Shown here: piece by piece, positions 35,561-46,731 of the stretch
How positions within the stretch are numbered: the first letter of the stretch is position 1
Layout: each line of letters begins with the position of its first letter
Assembly (NCBI GenBank): GCA_947561395.2
Contig: OX387188.1
Coordinates: 38,187,942 to 38,251,941 of the forward strand
DNA from: Buxus sempervirens
Lineage: Eukaryota; Streptophyta; Magnoliopsida; Buxales; Buxaceae
Length of the DNA stretch: 64,000 nt
Direction: 5' to 3'
Made by a program: the position numbers and the translations under genes
The notes under the pieces: generated by a model
What the model was told of the DNA's origin: nothing
Seen by the model: only the letters and a program-made list of their open reading frames with translations
The model's database searches: none

Positions 35561-37162
35561 CTAGCCACCCACAGCAGCAAGGAACTTCCTCTTGCTTCCC
35601 TGTTCCTCGTGCAAGACTACAACATCTCTCACCTTATCGAACAACTCCTCCAGTTCACGCACACCAAAGCCTCGGTAGTCGAGTGGTTTCTTGTAGCGCT
35701 GCTGGTATATTGCCTCAAAACAACCAAGGAAAATCCGGCATGAGTAGCTTACAAGAATCTCTTGTAATTCATGCTTAAACTGTTCAAGACGATTGTCTAT
35801 TTCATGCGACCCTGTCAAAACAATATCCGAATTTCTTGGATCATTTTCAACAACCCTTTCATCATCGGAGCACTCATCTGAAGAGTAACCTGTGACAGCA
35901 TTCATGGTGTTTTCTGTATTCTCCTCCTGAGGTCCCTTCCCTTTCTTATCTTTCTTTGCCAGACCCAGGGAAGTGCCAGAACCTGTTTTGTTTGGTCTGT
36001 CAATAGAGGTTCGGAGGTAAACAAACTTCTTATGACCCTTACCCTCCACAGTCATTGTATCTGCCATTTTCTTGAGAAGGTTCACAAGCTTAAAAGCTCC
36101 ATATTCAGCAACATACAAGGGTCGCCCAAAAATCTTGTGATACTCTGCTGGAACGCGTACCAGTGGTAGGGAACCCCCTGACAGCTCAAGCAGTTTAACC
36201 AGCTGGCCTTTTAGACCATTGAGGTCTCCAGGCTGGACCCACATTGTTGATTCTTGTGATTCATTCTGGTCAAATGAAACTGGTGGTAATGAAACATCAT
36301 TCAAACCAGAGGGAAGACTTTGAGATCTTGTAGATGGGAAACAAGGCATGGTAATTGAACTACGGCTGCAATCAAACAATGACTGTGATGTCATTGAGAT
36401 ATCCCTGAAGTTAGAATAGCTCATCTGATTGAAGCTAGCTCGATCCACACACTCATCTTGAGAAATTCCTTTATATACAATGGCTTCTTCATTTTGGCCC
36501 TCTTGGTTATGGCATCCCACAAGGTGCACACCTATATCGATTGGTCCACGTGGTATCAAAGCCTTGGGGGGCACAAAACCTTCTCCATGAGCAACACTAG
36601 GCCAGTCCCATACAAATCTTCCAGCATTACACAATGCAGATGAAACACCCACTCCAGAAGGAATAACAAGGATTACATTATACCCACGCTGACCAAGTAT
36701 GTGCAATGCAGGAGCAAAATCCACATCTCCAGATATCAACAATATTGAAGATGGCGGAGGGTTGTCAAGAGCAAACAGAAACATGTCAACCAAGATAGCT
36801 TTATCGGCAGCATCCTTTCGACCATTAGGGACATCTATGAGTTTTACTCCAGTTCTTTGACAGCCCTCCCTAAGTCGTCTTGGGAAGGCATTGAAATCTC
36901 CATAAGCAGAGAACATTGTAACTGCCCCCCTGATTACAGGGTGGACCTGCAATGCCATTCGTATATTTCCTGCCACATCTTCAGGGCGAACATCACTTGG
37001 AACGGGGCAATTTTCAATATCCCAGAGGATCGCCAGAGGCCCACATGAGGAGGGCCGGCTATGTTGGTTCAGGGTTGGCTGAGACTGACTCATGTTTGAG
37101 TTTACAGTATTTGAGGATTCTGAAGAAACTACCAAGGGAGAGATGTCAGGATTAGTCATCAT
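35561..37162 (-). CDS. NYN-domain putative ribonuclease with LOTUS/OST-HTH domains
   Basis: A single coding exon of 533 residues. An N-terminal NYN (PIN-like, limkain-b1/MARF1-type) domain spans about residues 42-180, with acidic catalytic-type residues in LAILWDIENCPVP (Asp48) and LLISGDVDFAPAL. Two OST-HTH/LOTUS RNA-binding regions follow, at about 310-395 (LNGLKGQLVKLLELSGGSLP...) and about 460-533 (FKHELQEILVSYSCRIF..., ending FLAAVGG). This domain set suggests an RNA-binding endoribonuclease, but plant members are often only annotated as putative endonuclease or glycosyl hydrolase, so the function is inferred. Two Met codons lie in tandem at the start. An acceptor at 37186-37187 indicates a 5'UTR intron reaching to about 40453. 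Confidence 0.85.
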   Translation of the reverse strand: MMTNPDISPLVVSSESSNTVNSNMSQSQPTLNQHSRPSSCGPLAILWDIENCPVPSDVRPEDVAGNIRMALQVHPVIRGAVTMFSAYGDFNAFPRRLREGCQRTGVKLIDVPNGRKDAADKAILVDMFLFALDNPPPSSILLISGDVDFAPALHILGQRGYNVILVIPSGVGVSSALCNAGRFVWDWPSVAHGEGFVPPKALIPRGPIDIGVHLVGCHNQEGQNEEAIVYKGISQDECVDRASFNQMSYSNFRDISMTSQSLFDCSRSSITMPCFPSTRSQSLPSGLNDVSLPPVSFDQNESQESTMWVQPGDLNGLKGQLVKLLELSGGSLPLVRVPAEYHKIFGRPLYVAEYGAFKLVNLLKKMADTMTVEGKGHKKFVYLRTSIDRPNKTGSGTSLGLAKKDKKGKGPQEENTENTMNAVTGYSSDECSDDERVVENDPRNSDIVLTGSHEIDNRLEQFKHELQEILVSYSCRIFLGCFEAIYQQRYKKPLDYRGFGVRELEELFDKVRDVVVLHEEQGSKRKFLAAVGG

Positions 37163-38855
37163 TGGTCATCAAAATGTCAACAGCCCTGCACATAGTAGAG
37201 ATATAAACGTTTAATAATATAAAGCAACTGGAGGATTCTCCCAAAATAACATGAACAAAGGAGTAAAAAGAAAAAAGCAATAGAGCGAATTTCATATTGT
37301 GTCACACAACAGAACAAACTTAGCCATCTTACAGAGACCATTTTGAACAGGCCAATGGAATTTGTTATGTATCACATGTTAAAAATATGGGAAAACACCT
37401 AAATATGGAAAATACCTATAATTTCTCAGTCAAATATAAAATGTAGAAATTTAATATCCAGATATTCTGAAAATCGACCAGCAGAATCAATTGTACAATC
37501 CAAAATAAAAGAAAAACAGGCTCAAGATTAAAAAAACTCAATTTTTTTTAAGACAATCTATTGCCAAGAATGTATAAACTCTTACAGTCTATTATTAGGA
37601 GGCTGAAATGGTGCTCCTCAAGTGTAACCTTCTTTCATGTTTTAATGAGCACAACAAGCAAAATTGCTTCTGTGACAAATCAGACCCATTAGAAGTATCT
37701 AGATTCTGATACCCATACTCTTAGAATTGTTTTGACCATGATAGAGTGCAAGCCCATTATTAGCGCAATGGAACAAAATCTTACTTAGTTGAGACCATTT
37801 TTCGTGATTCAGTTTATGGTATACTACTAGCATCATCTTCCTGCATGTGCCCCGTGTTGGCAAGCATATGGTGCAGGAAGCATGAAATCCATGATACATT
37901 GTAGCATTAATGTCTATTAGAAAAGTGTATGATACTCATACACACGAAGAACACAGAAAATATACAACTATGGTTTTGATTAAAGAATTAGTTGTTACAA
38001 CAACAACCAAAATCAAGAGAACTGATGGTTCCACTTTCTCAACATTTCCCCAAGACACCAATACCCACCTGAAGCACATCGCACCATGTAAGAATTTAAT
38101 ATTGACTTTTTTACCTCGCAATCACAAATAAAAGAAAATGTGTTGCAGACGAATACGGGTTGTCATGGTTGAGAGTCAAAAGCAGCATATACTTAAAAAA
38201 AAAAAAAAAGAAGAAGTCCAGAGAAACCTTTGATAAGGAGAAGGCTGGAAGTGCAGTATTATAATCTCCAAAGAGCGAATCCTGAACCTCAATCTCCCTG
38301 ATTGTGCACTCTAAAAACTAATTAAAAGCAGAAGGCTGTGATGAAATTCAAATATGTGTAGGTATATTTGTTACTTTACATCATTGAATTTACTATTTTG
38401 TTTTTATTGACTACACACGTACAATCATCGATTCATATCCAAAGAGAAGGCTGTAAATGAAGCATTATGACCTGTCAGGACGGAATCTTTAGCCTCAATC
38501 CTCCACACTGTCTACTCCAAAAACTAATTAAAACAAGAAAACTGTGTAGGTATATGTTTGTTGCTTTAAAACATCAAATTTACTAGTTTGTTTTAATATA
38601 TGTTGAATGCATATTCACATTCATCAACATAAAATGTGGATTGCTCACAATATGCTTTGGGCCCTGCCTCAAGGCATATGTCACAATTCTTCTAACGCAT
38701 GTTAAGATACAAAGGGATACAGTTTAGGATAAACTCACAAAAGTTGTAGAATTTACCAACAAGGCTTTGGGTCAAAAGAACCTTTTCTCGAACTTCTTGC
38801 TTGAGATATTTAGTTGCTTTCTCATATATATACATATATATACATCTAGTTCCTT

Positions 38856-38901
38856 ATGCTTTATAATGGCATCTTACAAAAAAAAATGCTTTATAATGGC
38901 A
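38856..38901 (+). mobile_element. ultra-short poly(A)-tail insertion with 16-bp TSD (locus 3)
   Basis: ATGCTTTATAATGGCA occurs at 38856-38871 and 38886-38901. The insert between is 14 nt, TCTTACAAAAAAAA. Confidence 0.65.
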
Positions 38902-39079
38902 AGCAAGAAGAGAAGACTTTCTTGAAATAATATGCATAGCTACAAATATCCATGGATTTGTATTTTTGTATTTCAAATCCCACCTCTTGACTGATTTTAA
39001 ATGATGAACGGATGCAATCAGTAGGACAGAGACAAGAAGCATTAGATCTTTCAATGAATACCCTTCCTGCCTTCTCATA

Positions 39080-39720
39080 GTTGTCTACTAGACTATGCTT
39101 TATATGCCCAAACCATCAGAACATACTTTCCTTTATCTTGTCACTAATTTGATTGCAACCTAACTACTCCAAATATGCTCATTCCTTACCTTATTTTTCT
39201 AGTCTTACCACACATCCATCTCAACATCTGTATCATATCAATTTCATCCTATGCATATATTACTTTTTGGTTGCCCAAGATTCTAATCCATACATCAAAA
39301 CAGGCCTACTGATTTGTCTAATAAAATCTTCCTATTGGTTTAATGAGGATAAGTGGATCATATAAAACCCTAAACGCACCTTTCCACTTAAGTCAGCCCT
39401 TCCTAATTTTATGTGCAATACCCTCATCAATATACCATCCTTGTGAATAGTTGATCCAATACAACAAAACTGATTGTTTCTAGGTATCTCTTGATTCTCT
39501 AATCTGATTATTGCTTTACCTCATCAATACAATAATAAAAGGACAGAACGTCTTATCCACTCTAGTTTGGGCAAGCATCATGGATCTTATTTCTCCATCC
39601 TAACAAGCCAAAACTGTATATTTGACTAGATTATGAAAATTAAAATCATTTTGATTGCCTTATCATTTTCCTTAACTTTTGTTCTATCACTCTTTCCCAT
39701 AATTTCAGCGTATAGCTCAT
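39080..39720 (-). mobile_element. RTE-type LINE 3' relic
   Basis: Broken frames on the - strand read, in order, ...YLETI...DGI/GY..., a segment matching the RTE pattern 'KFYRTAIRPxMLYGxECW' (around 39260-39330), and MLRWMCGKTRKIRNEHIW (about 39160-39220). This last is the highly characteristic end of plant RTE ORF2. Many stops and indels show it is old. The boundaries are approximate. Confidence 0.75.
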
Positions 39721-40540
39721 AATCTAAATCCACAATAATTTACAAAATTCTAGGATATGAATAGATGAAAATAACTTAAGCAACAATTTTTGAATATGCT
39801 GCTTACCCAAAATCTCCATGATGAGTACAGGGTGCACAGACATGGAAACTACGCAGAAGACAATCTCTTTCTCTAACAAAACCCAAGAAGAGTTTCTAAA
39901 GGAGATAATAAATAAACTACCTAAGCAAAATCTATTTCAATTGAATGGAATTCAGGGCGAAAGCTCATAATACCTCTTATTCAACGTTCATATCAAACGT
40001 GTAAGCCAAAACAAAATTTCCAAGGGAAAATAACCTACCTGATACTTCTTAAAATGAAAGTGAGGGCAAAGCATCCAACTCCACGCAATCCGACCCACAT
40101 TATTTTCTTTTCAAAATAAGAAAGCAGAAATGAAGATCAAAACATCATGAACATAGTCCCCCAGTGATCAAAATCCCTGATTTTCCAATAAAGTCCAATA
40201 TAAAGTGCATCTGATGCGGCTCTTCTAAATCTCGTTGATTCAACCTAACGACATACAGAAAAAAGCAACAACCGGAGAACCAAGTTCAATAGTATCCAAT
40301 TCAACTGCAACTCAGAAAATAAGCAGTCCAGTGGGGGTTGGAGGCAGCGAGACAATCAACCTTGAGCCATAAACGACTTCAGACCAGCTAAGCCAAGCAC
40401 ACAGATGAAGAATTAACAAAAAATTATTCAAGAAAGGGAAAATTCGCACTTACCCACGAACGATCGAGTGATACTCTCGAAATTACAGGGAGATTTCAGA
40501 AAATCGATAGAAGGGTTCTGAATCTAAGAGGCACCGACCT

Positions 40541-42839
40541 TTATGAAGAAAATAATATTTCCAAAATCATTTTTCCTTTCCTCTCCTACGGCGAAAGCCA
40601 CGAGCGAATAAGGGCGCACAGAGGCATAGAGAAAGACGGGGAGGGTAATTTCGTCTTACAATGCCTAGAGCGAAACATGGTGCGGCATGGCTGGGTAAGA
40701 TTTTAAAAGCCCAAAAAATTCTCGGGCCAACTCAGCCTGACTCAGCGTACATTTTGTAGATTATAAATAATATTATATATCAAACTTTATATATTATGTA
40801 TCAAACTTTAAATAAATAATATTATATATAACAAACTTTGGGACAATAATCGTCTATTCTTCTTATAATCTATGATAGTGTAAGTGAGATGTTGCCGCAT
40901 GCAACATCTTACGTCGAAGACTCAACGGCTCTGCAACTTTCACTTTCCTTTTAATTCATTCTATATCCCCAAAGTTTTTCACTAATCGTATGAGTAATTT
41001 TTGCTTTTTTCCTTGAAGTCTGATTATATTAGTGCATTTGAAAGTTCTTTTCAGAAAGACTTATCCAATTCGGTTTTGCTTTTCAAAACTATTTATTTTT
41101 AAAATTAAAAAAATCCTTGTGAAGTAATTTCGCACTTCTTATTTAAAGAAAAAAATAATAATAATAATAAAAGAAACAAAAAAAAATTTTTTGTTGCCTT
41201 TCTTCAAATGGGAATTTTTTTTTTTTTTTGCTTTTTAATTTTAACAGCAACTTTTTGAGAATAAATCCAAATAGAGCCTTATATTACACCTATAATATGC
41301 AAATTTTGATATAAGTATTTTCAACATGAAGGTACCAAAGACTGGAATAATTACACCTGCAAACTGATATTCATTAGTGGAGTAACAGAAAATTTCTAGC
41401 AAGAAATACACAATTGATTGGTTAACCTTGAACCAAACCGCCTACCAAAAAAAACCAAAAAACCTTGAACCAAACCATCCATGATGGTCATTCAAGAACT
41501 TGAAGATAATATACTCCAGTATCTTCTCCCCTCATCGACTACCGAGTACCTACGTCTCTGCATCGCTGACCTCCGCGACAATTCACCTTCCTATAATCAT
41601 GGCACTGAAGAACACTGTATGCAAACCCTTTAACAAATTAAGCAATGCATTAAAAACTAAAGTATACATTTGGGCATATTTGAGATTTAAGGGACAGTCT
41701 TGAGTGTTTGAAAAAAGGGAAGTTCTCAGGACCTATTTTCCGTGTCAGGTATCAGTTCTATTGATAGTGTTCAACCAACTGAACTACTATACACCTTTTT
41801 TTTTTTTTTTTGCATACAGAGACAATAACATAATGGACACTTCAGATATAAGGCTGAAATACAGATTGTTATACTTCTGCCCGTGATCTTGACCAGGGGG
41901 TATAGATCAGACACATTGAATGGTTGGAACCTCATCCTCCTCATATCTTGGATTGAAGTGTTACAGGAATTCATGTCCTCCCAAGAATCAGTTTCCTCCT
42001 ACAAAAAAATGTCATGCCTGAGAAATCATTAACAGATTTGTAAACATATCACCAAAATCACAGGCAGCAGATAAGAAAAAGGTCATGGGAAATCAAGAGA
42101 TATGAGGTGGTTGCTTGCTAATGGCCTCTTTCCACCCAAGTCTTCATTGATCAAGGTACTTGAATTCAGTTCTGGTTTTCCATGACTAGTCCAGAGCAAG
42201 CACCAGTTGTTCGAAAGGACCATAACAACTATATTTGGAGTGCATAAACCGAGTACCAGATAAGCACAGCAGGATACATCATTTGATAGATTCATCATAA
42301 AAGATCTACTAAAGGAAAATGTATATACATTTTACATATAATTGAGAATTTATATATCAGCCAAGAAAATGCAATACAACAGATGGTTTCTACTGCTCAA
42401 TTCACTCATAAAGAGAAAGGGAACCCCATTTTTGTGTACCCATAAACTTGTGCTTTATAGTCCATGACACTGCTAAAAAATCTTGGTATGCCACACATAA
42501 AGCATATTTTTGGTAAAAATGTCAGTTTTCAAAGTTCACCTATCAATGAAATCCACAATAGCAAGAACCATACAGCCCTCATCATGATTTAAAAACTCAG
42601 CTGGTATCGGGTCCTATTGGGCGATGCAACTTGGTACCACCATCACCAATTTGGTACGATGTTGCAGTATTAAGCATTTTCGTGGACTCATCCAACTTAG
42701 TGAAACTTGGGTGGTACCAACTACCAAGTTGGTACTGCCTGAGTCAACTCGTCTCAGGCAGTACAGCCCAAAATTTCTTTGTCTGCAGCTATTTAAGCTG
42801 TAGAACGCAAATGACTCGGCGAGCTTCAAAGAACGCCAT
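40541..42839. other. gene-poor intergenic stretch
   Basis: This region is mostly AT-rich with poly(T) and poly(A) tracts. It holds a near-palindrome GATGTTGCCGCATGCAACATC at about 40891-40911 and a poly(A)-tail insertion at 41424-41476. A perfect 12-bp stem (GTACTGCCTGAG / CTCAGGCAGTAC, 42732-42743 and 42753-42764, 9-nt loop) lies in a 'ggtacc'-rich segment of unknown origin (about 42590-42790). No coding sequence is recognised. Confidence 0.45.
41424..41476 (+). mobile_element. ultra-short poly(A)-tail insertion with 16-bp TSD (locus 4)
   Basis: AACCTTGAACCAAACC is duplicated at 41424-41439 and 41461-41476, enclosing a 21-nt insert that contains TACCAAAAAAAA. The class and TACC-A(n) end are the same as at loci 1 and 2. 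Confidence 0.65.
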
Positions 42840-43235
42840 TTTCAAGATCAAGAAATGCATTGAAGGACCTTCTTGTGCCTTGTAGATCAAGCTTAAGCAA
42901 AATATTCATTCCAAAGCAGAGGAATCCCCTTTGACTCCTCTCTATGGGACACAAATCTTTCCACAATGCTGCAGATAATTTATTTCCTGGAAAGGCTTGG
43001 TGCAGAACCCAGGTACCATACTATCAAGCTTGAAACTATTCGAGTCTGGAACTGCTGTGAGAGTCCTTGCCACCATATAACCTGTTGAAGGATGTATCAT
43101 CCCAGCAGTACCACCTATCCTTCCAACTCTCTGAGGAAGTATGGGAAGGGGCCACCCATTGGAATAACACAGCGCCCATCCTCTTCAATGTTACTCACTT
43201 TGATACCCAAGTGCTCCAATTAAAGCAGTCATAGA
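42840..43235 (-). pseudogene. lycopene beta-cyclase-like (LCYB/CCS/NSY family) fragment
   Basis: The - strand carries the C-terminal third of a plant lycopene cyclase-type protein in several frames. From right to left on the + strand: LEHLGIKVSNIEED and RCVIPMGG; then QRVGRIGGTAGMIHPSTGY followed by MVARTLTAVP; then pieces equivalent to the conserved W..L.P.ERRRQREFFCFGMDILLKLDL..TRRFFDAFFDLE region, here altered and with a stop. At least three frameshifts and one nonsense codon are needed to follow it. Upstream exons and domains are absent, and no introns are visible (family members are intronless), so this is a truncated dead copy. The 5' break coincides with a T-rich tract near 43232. Confidence 0.8.
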
Positions 43236-44326
43236 TTCCTTTTTTTTTTCTTATTTGTATGGATTATCTTCGATTCCTAGGGATTTTTTTCTGATATGTA
43301 GGGATTTTTCTTGATTTTTAAGAATTTTTTCTTCTTTTAGGAATTTATTATTATCAGTATTATTTTGAAGCTTTTAAAGCCTCCTTGGCTTTAAAATCTG
43401 TACTGATACCATGACTGGCAACCAGTATTTACAACCTTGACCATCATACCTTTCATGTCCATGCAAAATCTGTGGGTGTTAAAGTGGTTTCATGCTAGAT
43501 GATTCTTCAGTGATCTGCCAGAAACAACACAAAAGAGTTTAGCATGCATAAATGACAGTTATCACTCTAATGTTTCATTGGGTCCGATTGCACGGTAAAT
43601 GACGAACTAGCATTTTCGATCCGTCGATCAGGTCAGAAGCAAGCACCAAAGGCTCCAAAAGTTCATTACCTTCTCCAAAGGAGTTTACATATTTCTTCTA
43701 GGTTTAGAGCACAATATGAAATTCACCTGTGCCATAAAATTCATCTTCACCCATTGTTTTCCAGAATTCTAGAATCATAAAAAACAGAATAGGAATTTCA
43801 ACTCCGGATGCATCTGTCAGGCATTTCCATAATAGTTTTCCAACAACTCAGAACGAAAAGGAGAAGGGGGAAGGGGGTTAGAGAGAGAGAGAGAGAGAGA
43901 TGAACTGCATTAGATGCCATCACATAAAAACTTCAGTATCATAGTAAACCAAACATCTTATATAAACCCTCAGTAAGAAAGCAGGAGGCACCAAACATTA
44001 AGCTATTGGTTTGGTTGGGGGGGGGGGGGGGGGGGGGGGGGGAGAGGGGGGGGGTGGGGGTGGTGTGGGGTGGAGAGGAGGAAGGGAAGGGATAGCAGGG
44101 GCCTTTTACAAGCCAATGCAAAGGCCATAATCTTCATGTTGGCCCATGAATAACCACAATGATACAAAGACAACAAAGATTCAGCTGATATACCTTTTTA
44201 ACTTTGAGCAGTATTATGTTCTGTCCCACATTGACTGTCCATTTATGGAAACGCCTGAGTTGATTCACCCTACAGAAGAGAAATGACCTTGTAGTAAATG
44301 AAATGAGAGCATACTGCCGTCTTAAG
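43236..44326. other. intergenic region downstream of FAR1-related gene
   Basis: It contains a (GA)n tract at about 43881-43900, a 26-base G homopolymer at 44017-44042 followed by G-rich sequence, and presumably the 3'UTR of the FAR1-related gene. No gene is seen. Confidence 0.5.
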
Positions 44327-46714
44327 TTAGAACTTTCCTACATTTGAACAAAAAACTCTTACCGTATCAGAATTTGGACCCACATCCTTCAGCCACAAGC
44401 AAGAGTGACTATCATGTCCTGGACACTTACATTTCGTACACGTCCTAATTCTGCTTGCTGTCTCTGATACAGATTTGGGTTTGATAGGGTCAGTATGTGA
44501 TCCTGTTGTGTCACATTTCTCATGATTTTTGGGAGATATCAGTATTATCGAACTGTCTGCCTGACCCTCAACCATGTTGTTTCCTTCTTGATAACTTGTG
44601 CTGGACATTGTTTCAAGTTTTGGAGCATTAGCAATGTTTTTCTTTGCATCAGCAATTTTGATCCTAGTCTCTCGTAAGGCACTTAATGCCACCCTAAAAC
44701 TATGGTCAGATGCCATCCCTTCTTCAGCACATTTGACGGCTTCTTGATACAAAACATTATACTGTGAATTCTTAGCTTTTTGAGAATTACCTTGCATCAA
44801 AATACAGGGATAAATATCCAACATCGCCTCATCCTTAGCATTTCTTGTCCAGCGCTTTAAGATATAATGTGATGGAAGCATAAATACATTTGTCGCTTTG
44901 AATACTGCTAGTACATGTCTACAGAGAATGCCTTCAAACTCAAACATCTTACAGCTGCAACTAGCACTTTGTTCACACGAATTAAATGCAACACAATATG
45001 ACTTATGTTCTTCATCAAATCTCGCTACCTTGTATGTGGTAGTTGTTCCATCTTCCTCACTTTTTTCTACAGCAAGAACAAGAGATTCAAAAATCTCATC
45101 CTGGAATAACGTGAACATTTTCCTTGTATAAATTTCCGCTGCTTGCTTCTCTATAGGCAATGGTGTCTTTAGGACAGGTTTGGTATAAAATGTGTCAAAC
45201 TCGGCCCTTGCCTCCTTTTCAAATCTATCATCTAATGCCTTCTCATACTGCTCTGCAAAATCTTGTAAAGTAGTTCTTGCATTCACATACCCATCAAATA
45301 GTGAGTTTACATTCCCACTCCGTTGTGTTCCAGACATTCCTGCAAAGAATGTTTCTCTCAAGTACACAGGTACCCATTCTTTTCGATTCATGTATAATGA
45401 TTGAACCCACTCGTTACCCCTAAGATTGTATTTGTCAAGAAGCGAGTCCCAAGCTATTTCGAACTGTCCAGGAGTCTCACTCTTGTTAATGCATTTATCA
45501 AATTCCACTTGAAATGTCTTGGGAAGTGCACTATATACATGTCCTAATTCCCTTGGCATTTTGCTCATGATGTGCCACTTGCAATATCTATGGCATGATT
45601 CAGGGAAGACCCTCTCAACAGCTTTCTTTATGACCAAATCATAATCAGTAATTATTAAGCCTGGTGTTTGCCCAGACATTGCTTCGAGCCAGGTCTTGAA
45701 AAGCCAAACAAATGTGGATTCAGTCTCATCTGCAAGCAATGCACAGCCAAATAATACTGATTGTTTATGATGATTTACTCCTGTGAATGGAGCAAACGGC
45801 ATTTTGTATTGATTCACTTGGTAAGTGGTGTCAAAGGCAACAACATCAGAAAAGCAATTGTAAGCAATTCTTGACCTCGTGTCAACCCAAAAGACACTGC
45901 TCAGTCGATCTTCATCGTCAACCTGGATTGAATAAAAGAATGCAGGATCATTCACTTGCATAATTTTGAAAAATCCTAAGAGACTTCTAGCATCAATCCC
46001 AAATGTGCTTAACCGTCCTTTTCCAATATAGTTGCCCTGATCTTGTGCTGCAAAATCGATCTTACTATAATCTCCGCCCTCTTCTGCTAACACAGCACTG
46101 TTTGTACCCATTACCATGGAACCGTAATTAGCATTCATCAAACTTCGCTTTGGATCATATTCCTGCCGATGAGACCGAAGAAAATGCCGCATTGCTGGAG
46201 TCACCAATTCATGATTATGGCTTTTCTCTAATTTTGCAACATACCATTTCCCACATTCTCGTTTCCTTACAGTCATCAGCGCCTTACAACCTTCCCTTGT
46301 GATGGGTCTAGCACGCCTCCTCTTTGTATCATCACTAGAATCTAACTTTCTCGCACGTTTCTCCCTACGAAAACCTTCTTTAGAGCAGCAGAACTCTCGA
46401 GATATAATCGAGTTATCTTTCTTTGAACGGTAGTAGGAGTTCACACGGATACTAAATCCCATCTGCTTAGCATATGCATTATAGAAATTCCTGGCATCTT
46501 CTTCAGAAGCAAATTCCATGTCCAAGGTTGGTTCAATGATTCCACCAACTAAGCACTGAGGTAACTCAAGATTAATAGAATCTTCCTTCTTTGAATCATC
46601 AACAACCATAGGAGCTTCAACATCCTCCACAACACAACACTCTTCTCCTTCGTCCTCCAAAGTCACATAAGACTCCACAAGTTCTTTATCTTCAATTGCA
46701 GGTTCTTCTTCCAT
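44327..46714 (-). CDS. FAR1-RELATED SEQUENCE protein (FHY3/FAR1 family, FRS5-like)
   Basis: A nuclear, transposase-derived transcription factor of the FHY3/FAR1 family (phytochrome-A signalling and broader regulation in characterised members). One coding exon, 795 residues. An acidic N-terminus is followed by the FAR1 DNA-binding domain at about 66-170, with zinc ligands in CCSKEG, GCKA and SHNHEL. A MULE transposase domain spans about 240-390 with acidic residues conserved at Asp295 (VVAFDTTY) and Asp357 (IITDYD). A SWIM zinc finger follows (Cys586, Cys588, Cys598, His600). Near the end is a CCHC knuckle, Cys759-x2-Cys762-x4-His767-x4-Cys772. The C-terminal knuckle suggests the FRS5 branch (moderate confidence). 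An acceptor at 46730-46731 just upstream of the ATG indicates a 5'UTR intron. Confidence 0.93.
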   Translation of the reverse strand: MEEEPAIEDKELVESYVTLEDEGEECCVVEDVEAPMVVDDSKKEDSINLELPQCLVGGIIEPTLDMEFASEEDARNFYNAYAKQMGFSIRVNSYYRSKKDNSIISREFCCSKEGFRREKRARKLDSSDDTKRRRARPITREGCKALMTVRKRECGKWYVAKLEKSHNHELVTPAMRHFLRSHRQEYDPKRSLMNANYGSMVMGTNSAVLAEEGGDYSKIDFAAQDQGNYIGKGRLSTFGIDARSLLGFFKIMQVNDPAFFYSIQVDDEDRLSSVFWVDTRSRIAYNCFSDVVAFDTTYQVNQYKMPFAPFTGVNHHKQSVLFGCALLADETESTFVWLFKTWLEAMSGQTPGLIITDYDLVIKKAVERVFPESCHRYCKWHIMSKMPRELGHVYSALPKTFQVEFDKCINKSETPGQFEIAWDSLLDKYNLRGNEWVQSLYMNRKEWVPVYLRETFFAGMSGTQRSGNVNSLFDGYVNARTTLQDFAEQYEKALDDRFEKEARAEFDTFYTKPVLKTPLPIEKQAAEIYTRKMFTLFQDEIFESLVLAVEKSEEDGTTTTYKVARFDEEHKSYCVAFNSCEQSASCSCKMFEFEGILCRHVLAVFKATNVFMLPSHYILKRWTRNAKDEAMLDIYPCILMQGNSQKAKNSQYNVLYQEAVKCAEEGMASDHSFRVALSALRETRIKIADAKKNIANAPKLETMSSTSYQEGNNMVEGQADSSIILISPKNHEKCDTTGSHTDPIKPKSVSETASRIRTCTKCKCPGHDSHSCLWLKDVGPNSDTVRVFCSNVGKF

Positions 46715-46731
46715 ATTAATTTGCGTATCCT

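Larger units (their letters stand above)
37187..40453 (-). other. long 5'UTR intron of the NYN/LOTUS gene
   Basis: On the - strand an acceptor (CAG|GGCTGTTGACATTTTG) ends at 37186 and a consensus donor (CGTGG|GTAAG) lies at 40453. The 5'UTR exon would run from 40454 to about 40540. The intron contains a RTE LINE relic (39080-39720), a pair of ~170-bp diverged direct repeats (about 38236-38405 and 38440-38600) and a poly(A)-tail insertion (38856-38901). Splicing is inferred from signals only. Confidence 0.5.

Noticed and set aside
41771-41974. Open frame on - (MNSCNTSIQD...) next to an acceptor-like site
   Set aside because: It runs into a poly(A/T) tract, shows no domain and has no phase-matched partner exon nearby.
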